A DNA stretch of 46,168 nt from the NCBI GenBank assembly GCA_004431415.1, contig QPMI01000234.1, positions 1 to 46,168 of the forward strand, read 5' to 3'. Origin of the DNA: Cyanophora paradoxa. Taxonomy: Eukaryota; Glaucocystophyceae; Cyanophorales; Cyanophoraceae. A program made the translations under genes and the position numbers. The notes under the pieces were generated by a model. The model saw nothing but the letters and a program-made list of their open reading frames with translations, had not been told where the DNA came from and ran no database searches. Positions 11,348 through 22,412 of the stretch are shown here, one piece after another; position 1 is the first letter of the stretch; every line of letters starts with the position of its first letter.

Positions 11348-14300
11348 ATGGAAGAGACATCTGCGTCTGCGGGGCCCGCGGCCCTAGGCCTGGCGGCTGG
11401 AGCCGAGTCGGGCCCGAGAGCCGGTCCGTCGAACATGCGGATTCGCGTGCAGGCAAAGTCCGTGCTGGCAGCAGTGCGGGCCACGAACGCGATCAAGCCT
11501 TTGAAGCGCGGCTCGTCCGAGCTCATCGCTCCTCTGGCGGGGGGTGGTACCCGTGGAAACGAGGACGAAGTCCCGCGGTTCTACGACTACGATCTGGACG
11601 CCAACTCGCGCATGCGCGGGGAGAGCCACAGCACTTGGGGCCAGCTCGTGAAGCGTCTGGAGAACATCACCTTCACCATTCTGTGCGCCATCAATGCGAG
11701 GCCCAGGCTCTCTTTAATCTACCCTATTCTCACTCATTCTCGCGTGTACAGATTCTATCTGACAGGTCCGTTCGCAACGAACGAAAATAGCATGCGATCG
11801 ATATTGAACGCGGGCCGGCCTGACGTGCAGATCGCACCGGAAAAGTCGACGGCCCCTTCTCCAGGCACGTCCTCCCGTACCTGTTCATCCTGTACGATTG
11901 TGCGCTTCCGAGTTCGATTCCCACCGGCCGTGGTCGTGGCTGCTCGCATTAATATTATAATTAATGCCGTCGATGGGTGTGCAGTGACGCAGCTCATGAG
12001 TCTCTCCCTCCCCCCCGACTTCCCGCTCTACACGGTTCCCTGGATCTACCACCCCGGGGTGGGCGCCTCCCTCGAAAAACTCAATGATCGCGATCGATCG
12101 ATATCCGGACAAGCGCATGCATGCGAACGCTTCTTTGATTTCTTCCGCCTCTTGACACCTCCGCGCAGAATGCAGAGCTGGAGCTCGCGACCGTGAACCC
12201 CGACGCGATGTTCTGGATCGTGACGGGCCTCGTCGTCGTGCTGTACGCTCTCACCGGCCTCGTCTTCTACATGTCCCTGGTTCGAATTATACTTAATATA
12301 TATTAATATTCGTTCCCCAATCGCGAGCTATATATATCATGCGTGGATTGACCTTGCGATCTGTGACTCCCACAGCGTCAATCAATGCGCGTGACACCTG
12401 TTCGATGGCTGAGGATTTTGGCCCGCCTTCTCGCCGGGGCTGCTTTCGTGCGCCCTTTTTCAATGTTTTCCCGGAATCCGAATAAACCTCGAGTCGCCGA
12501 ATCGATAAATCATGAGCCCGCCTGCCCGATCTTCACTCGGCCGCCTCGGCGGGGGACCATATGCATCCTCCTTCGATTCACGCCGTCCCCCTCATTTCAT
12601 CGACCTGCAGCTGCCTCTAGCTGTATAGGCTTCCAACGCTGTTGCTCTGCAAATCCATCCCTTCGGCGTCGTGATCATGACTCGCGATCGCTTTGTGCAC
12701 AGATCCCGGCGATGCAGATTATTCTTTCGCCCTTTGCCTGCTTTATCGCATCGCGGTCAAACCCCACTGGCTTAATCGCGACATCTGTGAACGGCGCCGT
12801 TGTCTGCTCGGTTTACGAGGTCCGCAATCGCGATTTCGTTCTTCAATAACGCATATTGATGATACGCAGGGAAATATGCGCTTCATTATGTTTATCGTTT
12901 CGACGGCCACGCTCACGATATTTGTGCCGTGCGCCTATTCTCGCGATCGTTATTCGTTTTTCCAATGATCATGATTGCACATCAGGTATTGTCTGCTGTT
13001 TGCTCTGATGTGCGAGGGGCTTTGCATTTGACAACGTCGAGCGTATTTGTCCTGACGTGCCAATCGCGATTTCGACCGCCCGCAGATTCTTCGACAGCAG
13101 TCCCGTGAGCTTCGACGCGGAGGCACGGTATGTTTACGAGCGCAAGCTGGCCGCTGGGCGAGCAAGTTGGCATATATTCAATTTATTGAATTTCGCGCTG
13201 CGTGCAGGCCGCAGGGTCGCATCACCTTCTTGTGTGCTCCTTCCTTGCAATTGCGCCTCCCTTGTTTTGTCGTCTGACCGCGCTTTTAATTCTCGGTCCC
13301 TGAAGCTATGTGGCTGTACAAGTGCAAACTTTGCCTCTACGCTATGCATCGTAGCTGTTCGTCTGTCGCTCACATCGTGAACCCTATTTCTCCGCTCGCA
13401 CGCGCAGACGATAATGATCTTCATGAACGTGTTCATGGGCGCTTCCGTGGTTGCGAAAAATCTTCTCAACTTCATTCTTCTCTTGCTGGTCTTCCTCGCA
13501 ATCACCCTCACGCTTCCGTTCTATTCGTGCGTTCAGCGGGCGGCTCGCGATCGCTATCTAAATGTTTCCTGAACCCACTGCTTACATCGGTAATGTCGAC
13601 GTCCAGCACATTCATGTCTTGTTTCGTACGTTCTTCAACTTGGGGATCTTGGTGAGTTTCGCCTTTCTTCTGACATCAACCCTGCAGCGGTCGGGCGTGT
13701 ATCTTGCGTCCAGCATCTTCGCGATCGCTGTGCTCGGCGCGTGGGGTGCGCCAGCGGACAGCATCGAAACGTATTCCCTCATCGCCCAGGCGCGCTCAAG
13801 CTTACGCGCACGCGCGGGCTATGGCCACCTTTCCAACATTGGCTTGCTGCGCGCAGGTCGTGCTAGTCCCTTCCTTCATCCTCGGTTTCGCTGCGTGCTG
13901 TGCGACTGATTCCGATTGCCGGAGTTGAGCTCGAGCTGGAGCTGAAACGCGCGGAGCGCAGACATCAGAGCTCGCTCCGTGCACAAGCGCGGCGCCGCGA
14001 AGAGAGGCCAGGTGTACAGCGCGCCGACGTCGACCTCCGCGATGCTCGGGCTCCGCGCGGGTCCGGACTCCGGATCCGCAACCGATCTCGCGGGAGCGAA
14101 CGAGCAGCAGCCGGTCCCGGACTCGGCGCTCGAAGCTGGCATCGAGCCTCAGCTTCAGGACATGGCCTTCCCGAGTGGAGCGGACGGGCGCGCCAGGCGG
14201 GGGCAGATGCACTGGCTTCGCAGGAGCCTGCACATAGTTTTGGAGGTCGTCAATCTCACGTTTCTTCTGGAGTGCCAGGTATGCATACATTGAATGTAAA

Positions 14301-17300
14301 TTGCGAGAGCAACCATGCCAATCGCAAGCCTTCTGCGTACACTGCAGTACGAGGTCCGGGCGAGGCTGGCCATTACACGGCTGAAGAGCGTCTCGGAAGC
14401 AGAAGGGATCTTCCGCGAGGGCCTCCAGCACTTCCCTCGCTCGGCCGGCATCCGTATATCCTACGCTCTCTTCGTCCGGCGTGCGTGCTTCCGAAATATT
14501 CTTCAAACACTGCCGCGGCCTTCCTGCTTAACAGAGGCTTCGAATTCCGTCGTGATCGTGACCAGATTTCAAGGGGGATGTGGTCGGGGCTGCGGCCAGG
14601 CTGCGAGGGGCGGCGGATGCCTGCAATCCGGCATTCGACCAACGCTACCTCGTGCGCTCTTCGAGCTAACATATTTAAATCTCTAGCCAGGTCGTGTCGA
14701 TTGATCGCCTCCGCCTCCGAAGATCTTCGAGAAGCAGCGCCTGTGGGATCAGCTGGCACACGGAACTCAGGTGCACGTCTCCAGAGGAGTCTTCTCGAGG
14801 CCCCTGGGCCTCTCCTTTCCTCAGCCAACAGGCCGTTGGATGGATCGCAGATCGGGCAGACGATGAACAGCCTTTCCCTCCTGGAATTCGAACAAGTATT
14901 TTCCGCTGCGAAGTCGAAGCACGCTGAGGCCCTGAAGCTCATCAAGGTGCCGTGTGCCGTCAACGTTCGATTCACTCTCCTCTGCGCAGCCTGTAGCTGC
15001 AGCTATTGAAGTGGAAAGTTAACTTACGATAATTACTGCGATCTCATTCAAATCTCGCAGCAATTCTGGAATGGTGTGTGCCAGAAAGAGAACAAGAAAT
15101 TCATCATTGGGGCGAGCCACTATCTCGAGAAGGTTTCGGCCGCGTCACGTGCTGCCCAGAGCTCTTACGAAGCGTGAGCTAGCAACTGCGGTCGCGATTT
15201 CCACCTGCTATTCTTGCGAGACTGCTGATGGATCTGGCGCTGCGCAGGCTTATGCGCAAGTTTAAGAACAGCAAGCTGGTGCTGCGAACGTACGCGGACT
15301 TTTGCCGGTCGGTCCTCAACGAGCCAGAGAAAGCCGCAGCGCTGTACCTTCGCGCGGTGATCATGATTGCATTGGATTTGCGTGTGTGAAGGTTGTCGCG
15401 ATCTTCGGATGGCTTAGCCGGCGCCGCGCGCAGGATGAGTTGGAGGAGGCGGAGTCGAGAAAGGAGCAAGGGCTCGAGGAGGAGGAGGACCACGCCAGGG
15501 GGGCCACGAGCGAGGACGGGAGCAGCGAGGCGGGCGGCAACGGGTCCTCCTCGCACGTCGAGAGCCGAATCACAGCCAAGCAGCGCAAGAACGCGTTTTC
15601 CCAGGTTCTCTTTGCGCGATGCGTTTCGCAGTCTGGCTTGATCGAAAAGCTGATCGTGAACGCGCGAAACAGATTATAAGCAACGACGGGCAGCTGCGAG
15701 CGGTGAGGCGGCTCCATCTTGGCGTCACGGTCGGCATTCTGGCCCTCGGAGTCCTGGTCGTCGGCGGATACTGCGGCTCCCGGGTCCTAATCGACAACAT
15801 GAATATGGGTTAGCTTCGGGGTCCCTGATCAATTTATAAGCTCATCTTCACTCCGTCGGGGCCATTTCTGCGGCCTATAGAAACACCGAAAAGCTTATTG
15901 CGACGCCCTTGTGCAGGCCTGAACCGATTGAACGAACTCATTTCGAGCGCGCGCTTCTTTGCGTCCGCGTCGGACTTTTCGCGGGGGGCATACCTCACCG
16001 CACTCGAAGGAAACATCGAGAACTGGAAGTTTCAGGTGCTTTGAGATGGAGCGCTATCGTTGCGAGCACGACATACATGTGCTCACTGCCGCGGGACGAC
16101 GACAGACGCAGAAGATTCGGGAGCGCGCTCTGGCCGCGCGGCAGGCGCTCAAGTCCCTGTACCTTGGCGGCATCGGCCTCATCTCAGGCGGCATCACAAC
16201 TCCCAGCAGCAGCCCCTCAGTCCAGGTTCCGAATTCTCTATATCTATGATTCTGCGATTTCAAACCCGTCGAAGTGCGTTGCGAGGGAGATTTCGCTAAT
16301 ATTTCCGCGATCAGGCTGTTTGGAACGAGCCCTGGATCGAGTACAAGCTCTTTCTTCCGGTGCTCAAGAGTTTTAAAAGAGTGCATCTGATCCTCATTTA
16401 ATTTGTATGCAGGGGAGAAACGGGGATCCCGACACGATATACAAAGACAAGGGAGGTCTTTGGGATCTCTCACAGACATTCCTCAGTCGCGCCCTGGTGC
16501 TCTTTGCTAGAGCGCTTGCGTTTCGCACCTGTAACTTCGCATGTCATTTCTTGACCCGGCCCATCGCTCTGTGCATTTGCAGGATTACGCGAATCAGAAT
16601 ATCTCTGAACATCTGCTCTCTAAAAGAGACAAGTCCTTCCGATTCGTGCAGGTATATTTAATTTACGTTTCATGATCCTGTCCTTCCAATTCATGCCGCT
16701 AACGTGAACGTTCTTCATCATGATCATGACAGGATGTCGGTATCAGCAGCGTCGTCCCTGGGATCTGGCGTCTCGCGGTGGTCTTTGAAGAGGAGGCAAG
16801 TGATTAAACGTGGCCATACTATGACATATATGCTTTAGAATCGCATTCTTTCTCACTCCAAAGCAGATTTTCGAACAACAAGGTCTCATACTAACGTTGA
16901 ACGGCGCCTTCTTCGCGGCGATTTGCTTCACGATTCTGACTCTCATTTTCTTGGTGGTGCGCTGCATCTGCGTTAAGACTGGCACATGGGAACAACTGCA
17001 GCTGACATGACCTTTGCTGCAGCTCCGCCCCGCTATTATGCGTGTCAAACGGACGAAATCGGGCGTATCCGATATTCTGCAGCACATTCCTAGGAAGGGT
17101 ACGAGGCTCTTCTTCGTGCTTCAATTGCAACTGCCATGCACATGGCCGACACGCGCATTGCCGCCCTTTCTCTGATTCGCAGCCCTGCGACGTGTGGCAA
17201 AGCACTACAGCAGAATGCGGGCTCCCGGCGAGGAAGAAACTGACGAGGAGGACGAGAAGAACGACGACGATGAGCGTGGAGCTGCAGAGGGCGGAGACGG

Positions 17301-20300
17301 CGCGGCGGGCGATGCGGACGGCGCGCGGAAGGCCCCGTACACCGCGCGAACAAACAGGAGCATCCGCAGTAAGCTCCAGCTCGCGACTCCAGCGAGATCG
17401 AGCCACTTATATGGATAACGCTCGTTCTATTCTTGCAGGGACACGTCGGAGCCAGAAAAAGGGGGACGTCTCCTCTGGAAGCGAGGAGACCGAGCGCGAT
17501 CGCGAAATGGCCACTGGGAAGTCGACCGCGGCATTAACGGCTGAAAGTCTTCGCTCCTTCAAGGTGATAGATCTGTATTGCGAACTTCGGTCTGCATCTT
17601 CCTTTTTCAAACTTGTTCGCAGATCGCCCCGGAGCCGTTGTCGGCGCGAGGCGGCGAAGGTAAGGCCGAGGCGCGCCCGAACTTCCCGTCGACCGGAGAT
17701 CGAGTCGAGTCGAATCATTTACATTCGACGCCCGCGGCAAATGGGCTCGGAGGGATGACGAAGCTAGCCGCGCGGGCTCCCACACAGAGCACTACGTACA
17801 CTGGCGAGCGATGCTTATATTGGCTTCGGCATTTTAGAAGCCGCGCTGACACGATCGATACCACGATTTCTAGGCGGTGTTCTGACAACTCCAAGCGACG
17901 CCGACGCGGATGGCGGTGTCGACGATCGCGAGCTCGTGATCAACTCGGACGATCGCGAGGACACGCGCGCTCTGGCGTCCGACGAGAGGAAGCCTTCCGC
18001 ACGAGCTGTGGTGCATGTCGGCCCTGACGCCCGCACACGCACGGACGCATTCGAGGCTGTCAAAGTGGAGCCGTTTTCATCCGAGCCGCGCACGTTCTCC
18101 ATGCCGCCTTCGTTTTCGGGGAGCGTTGATGTCGACATCAAGCCGGCCCCTCGGCCGCCCGTGCTCCAGCTCTTCGACCTGGATACTGTTCCCGGATTCG
18201 AACCCCATCCGAAGGATAGCGGCCGGATGGCGCAACTGCAAGACATGCAAGGTCCATCCGCAGCCGCTAGCATTTTGCGCCGCAGGGGACACGGGCATTC
18301 TCTAGACAGAAAGCATTCAGCAGCAGCAGGCAATGTCTACACGATCAGCCAAGCGGCAGTTGCGGGCGGTGCCAACGGAGGCGGGGCCGTCGTCCGCTTG
18401 CTTGCTGAGCGCGATCCGGACGAAGAGACCACACGCAGCGGTGGCGGATCCGATCGATATCGCGAGCCAGCTGCAGCTGCTGGAGCGTCGCGCGCGAGCG
18501 ACCAGAAGGCCACAACCGCACACAACATTCACAGCGAAGCGGCCAGCGATCACTCCGAGATTATCTTCCAGGTATGCCCCCAGCACAGCTTCTGTTCGTG
18601 ATCCGGCGGTTGTGCAGTTCCGAGTGCCCTAAATTTAAACTTGCAGAAAATGACCTTGCGGTACTTGGTGGCCTTCGCGATTCTGGTGTGCGTCGCGGCC
18701 ATCGCACTCGTTTCGACCTTTCTCATCGTCGACCGCACTGCCAAGGCGCGCTTATCCCACGCTGCAGCCGACTGGCGACTCTATAGCTAGATAGGGACTG
18801 CGCATGCATGAATTGTCGCACCCTGATCATGAGTCTGGTTTCAGGGTGCGACGGTTCTGGAGTACGGAGGGCGGCGCCGGTTCCTCGTCCGGGTGCTGTC
18901 TTTTATCGGCCGCGAAATTTACCTCGGTGTGTATGTATCCCTTTTACGCCGGCTTCTTTAATTACTGGATGCTCACTGACATCGACTCCCCAGATGACGT
19001 GCGTTGCCGACTGCGCGAGCGCGGTTTGTTCGCGCGGCACTGTGCGCGGCTCGACTGACCCTGGCCTCCTGTGAACGTTAACCAGGGCGCCCGCGGCTCC
19101 AAGGCCGAGAACGTGGAGCTCTTCTGGAAGACGCTGCAGGAGGTCAAGTACCTCCACATGTAAGTCCGATTGCGACGCCGCCCTCGAGAGCTAGCCTCGC
19201 ACCTGTCGGCGCCTTGCAGCGCTGACCGCGGCGCCTCGCGATCGCATTTGCTGTTGACAACATGAAGGGCATTGAAGTACGGAGATCCGAACGCCAAGCC
19301 GAGGTGAGGCCGGATTAGTCGCTTCGCGAATTGCATTCCACCCGACTGATCATGATTCCCACCGTGGTACCAACCACTGACTTCTCTCTCTCCGGCCCGC
19401 CGCAGGAAGCTGGAGAACTTCTATGCGACACGCCCAGAGCAGATGCGGCTGATGTACGACGCGAACGTGTGCCTGATGCACACCGAGCAGTGCACGCCCG
19501 AGAGGGTGCTTCCGTTGACGTTTTCTACCAAACTCGTTATTTCCGCGAGCCTTCGCCAAACGCTCATCGCCGCGTCCTCGGATTTCAGCTTGGGTACCTG
19601 GCGCCCGAAGTCAATCAGGGACTGGATTTCGCAATGGCGCAGTACCTCGGATTTGCGATGGAGATTCTCAAGGCGCGTGTAATAATATAACGTAACCAAG
19701 CGCGCGCGCATCCGCTAGCCTCGACCAGCAAAATTCTATTATATATACCAATTCGGATTGTGTCTTTGGATCTCTTACGATTCGCAAGCAGGAAAACCAA
19801 TTTCTGGCGCCGGACGGCCAGCGGAACGCGGAGGCGCCCTACTGGGCGGACCCGACCCCGAAGTTCTACTCGGGGCGACTCGGGCCGAGCGAGGTCAGAA
19901 ATCACGCCCGCTCCCGCGGCACGCGGTCCGATGCGACATCCAATGCTCGACTAACCCCGGCCCAGCACAAGTGCTGCGCGACGTATTGGAATTCACAGCC
20001 CAATTCTGTGGCCATGCGAACCCTGTACGACATGCAGGTCAGCACTTATCATCGCCCGCATGCATTATAGGGCTTCTTCACGAGTTCAGATGAGAGTTAT
20101 CTGACCGAAACGTCCTCAGGACTTCGTTGGGGAGGGCACCGACCAGTCGCTCTGGACGTTCGGACGGGTGCGCGATTCCTCGCGAACGCGATCGATTCCA
20201 GCTTTTAAATGAAGGCATCAAGCTTCTTTAAAGCCGTAAATCGAAGTAAAACTTCAATCAATGTGTAATCTCCGCTCAGAACACGGGGGAGGACCTCGCC

Positions 20301-20827
20301 CTCGCGCTTGTCGTCATTGTGCGCGTTGGATTCCCTTGCACCCTTGCACGAACCGGCCAAGCATGTGCACGTAGCTGGGCGCTGCAGCTGACAGCCCGCT
20401 CGCGCTCGCGCGCAGGCCGCCGTCCTCGCCGTGCAGCTCACCGCCCTGCTGCTCGTGTACATCCTCGTCTTCAGACCCATGTGCGTCCTCACGCAGGACC
20501 GATCTAACTAAAATACAAAGCACACAGCGCTTAAGTCTCATTCTGAGTAATTTAATTCATCCAAGCGTTGAATTTGGCTGGCTTCGAGTTCGAGTTTCTG
20601 ATCCATGTACATCGATATCGACGCGCAGCATTCAGCAGCTCAAGGACGAGTGTGGGCGCGCCACCGAGCTCATCCGTGCGTTCCTCTGTCGCTCACCCGC
20701 CGCCGCGTTGATTTGGTGATTATCGTACGCTCACGGATGCATCTGCGCAGACATGATTCCTCGAGAGCTCCTGCCGATGCTTCAACCCCTGCACAAGTTC
20801 TTCGCATCCGCCGATAACCAGAGCTAG
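11348..20827 (+). CDS. tmcB-like: TmcB/TmcC-like polytopic membrane protein with TPR repeats
   Basis: One intron-rich gene with at least 35 short exons. Start ATG 11348; final exon ends ASADNQS, stop 20825-20827. Joins by eye: 11348-11682, a 14-base microexon 11752-11765, 11985 onward (PPDFPLYTVPWIYHP), 12169-12279 (transmembrane segment GLVVVLYALTGLVFYM), then further hydrophobic exons to about 13910. The TPR block follows: 14348 (EVRARLA, GIFREGLQHFPRSAG), 14566-14651 (CNPAFDQRYL), 14723-14770, 14851-14946 (LEFEQVF, KHAEALKLIK), 15061-15173 (QFWNGV), 15221-15356 (NSKLVLRTYADF). This order is typical of the Tiny macrocysts B/C family. Later transmembrane exons lie at 15673-15808, about 16867-16954, 18648-18780 and 20417-20490, with an acidic/Ser-rich cytoplasmic-type insert at 17184-18571. 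Family members are uncharacterised or developmental membrane proteins. No PAS or cyclase domain is seen. Confidence 0.85.
11752..11765 (+). other. 14-base microexon in the TmcB-like gene
   Basis: Between tacag and GTCCGT lies ATTCTATCTGACAG. Joining it to exon 1 (ending ACCATTCT before GTGCGCC) and to the exon at 11985 gives the continuous hydrophobic reading ITFTILFYLTVTQLMSL and keeps the frame. Without it the flanking exons are out of phase. Confidence 0.6.
14348..15356 (+). other. TmcB-type TPR domain exons
   Basis: Five to six exons encode the family's helical repeat block: EAEGIFREGLQHFPRSAGI and ISYALFV, then DVVGAAARLRGAADACNPAFDQRYL, EKQRLWDQLAHG, SLLEFEQVFSAAKSKHAEAL, QFWNGVCQKE and LVLRTYADFCRSVLNEPEKA. 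The spacing of FP-S, YA-F, FD-R, EF, H--AL, FW and LR-YA-F is what one expects of TmcB/TmcC TPR repeats. An acidic, glutamate-rich exon (15434-15604) follows before the next transmembrane segment. Confidence 0.8.
16796..16866 (+). other. GC-AG intron, consensus donor
   Basis: The exon ending VVFEEE is followed by GAG|GCAAGT and the next exon (IFEQQGLILTL) is preceded by AGCAG. There is no nearby GT that keeps the frame. GCAAGT is the expected form of a functional GC 5' splice site. Confidence 0.75.
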
Positions 20828-21289
20828 CGCTTATCTCAAGATTTTCGTTTGGGGAACTTAAGAACAGCTTAACGGTCTTTTGTGTATAGATTATGTATTG
20901 TCTTTTCTTCGAATTCTATCGTCTTTTCTTCGAATTCCGAGCACCAGTAAACGTAGTCATCAGAAATTTCAGCTTGCAGAAAACATTTGCAGTCTCTAGC
21001 TAGTACTAGTAATTTTCATGAGCTTAAAGGTCGCGGTCGATTTCACATTCTTACAGATCGATAGAGCGGCTTAATAGAGTATATATAGGAACGAGTCCGG
21101 CAAATTGAAGTACTCGAGCACTAGTACTCGCGTCCTCCACATTTATTTGCGCGTGGACAGGGCTGCCTCGGCGCAGCACGGGGCTGGCTTCCTATTCGAT
21201 TTGGCATCAGCATGAACCGCGCCATTCACACGATATTAATCGAGCGACATGTTCGCGATATATCAATTTAAACATATGCATGCATCGCT
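20828..21289. other. Intergenic between convergent genes
   Basis: About 460 bases, AT-richer than the surroundings, between the stop codons of the TmcB-like gene (+) and the RBR gene (-). It must hold both 3' ends. A direct repeat cttttcttcgaattc occurs twice near 20901-20939. No ORF is supported. Confidence 0.6.
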
Positions 21290-22412
21290 TTAATCGACCG
21301 CGAGCAGGTCCGCCTCCGTCGCGATGCCGCCGTGGGCCGCCCGCAGGTGCTCGTAGACAGTGTCCGCCCCAAACTCCTGCGTCCGAAACGCGGCCGTGAG
21401 CCCGGAGCGGAGCAGAAGGCACGAGCAGAGGATTGGAGGGGCGGGCCTTGACGCAGAGCCAGCAGAAGTGGGCCTTGCAGCGCGCGCAGGTCATGTGGTT
21501 GCACCTGCGCATATGCGCGCTGGCTTCAGCAATTGCAACGGACGATGGTCGCGAGTTCGAGGCCGAGCGCGCCCCATGCTCTTCTGGATGGGCGCCTTGC
21601 AGCGGGGGCAGGGCTTCGTGTTGGCGCGGAGCCAGCTCTCGTGGACGGGGTCCACCAGGCCGTCCCGCTGGAACTCGGCGCAGGTGCGGCCGCCGTGCCA
21701 CGGCATTTTGCACTGCACGCAGTACGACTGCCGCCGCCTCAGAATCAGCGAGCGCCACGTTTTCAATGATATCGATATCGATCGAGGCCTTAAGCTTGCC
21801 TTCGTGCACACGTCGCAGTCGAAGCGGCCGGATCCGGAGCCGCTCTCAGACGGGGCGCGGCACACCTGCGTCACACAATGCAAACAGCGCAGACGTAAAT
21901 TCAAAGTAACAAAGTCGGCGTCTGGTCCTCGTTATTCGCACCTGGGGGCAGTCCGGGGAGAGGCACGGGGCCCACTCTTGCGCGCGCCGCTCGATGAAGG
22001 CGCGGAAGGCCGCCCCGTACATCGCCTCCAGCTGCAGGGAGATCAGTTCTAAAAGCAGTTCTAAAACCCCCGCCCGCCGCCCTCCGCGCGCGCCTTCTCG
22101 TTGGCGAGCAGCTGCGCAAAGTCGCGGAGGGAGATGGGCCGCCCGCAGCCGCCGGCGAAGCACGCGACGGGGAGGGCGTTCGACGCGGCGGCGGTCTGCA
22201 GGTGCCCGCGCAGGCACTCGCGGCAGTAGGCGTGCCCGCAGATCGCCAGCGCGTACGCCGGCGCCTCCGCGTCGCACAGGCACACGGGGCACTCTTGCGC
22301 GACCGCTGCCGACCCGGCGGCACCGGAGGTCGCGGCGCCGGTCAGGAAAAGGGCGGCAGCGGCCTGCGCCGCCCCGCCGGCCTCCATGCCGCGAGCCAGC
22401 TCCTCCCGAACC
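21290..22412 (-). other. RING1-IBR-Rcat module of the RBR ligase
   Basis: RING1 is in the exon from about 22412 to 22066 and is followed by PVACFAGGCGRPI, as in RBR proteins. IBR cysteines are spread over three exons (about 22037-21942, about 21866-21800, from 21727). In Rcat the residue expected to be catalytic is the Cys in MGCNHMTC, codon 21501-21503. The preceding glycine codon is split by an intron at 21505-21572 whose donor reads GG|GCGCGC. The two introns at 21728-21799 (AAG|GCAAGC) and 21377-21446 (AAG|GCCCGC) also need GC donors to join conserved residues. Confidence 0.85.

Noticed and set aside
11895-11935. tRNA-like T-arm word gttcgattccc
   Set aside because: The flanking bases do not form a five-pair T stem and no acceptor stem or anticodon arm is present. 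Similar words near 18200 and 23430 fail the same test.
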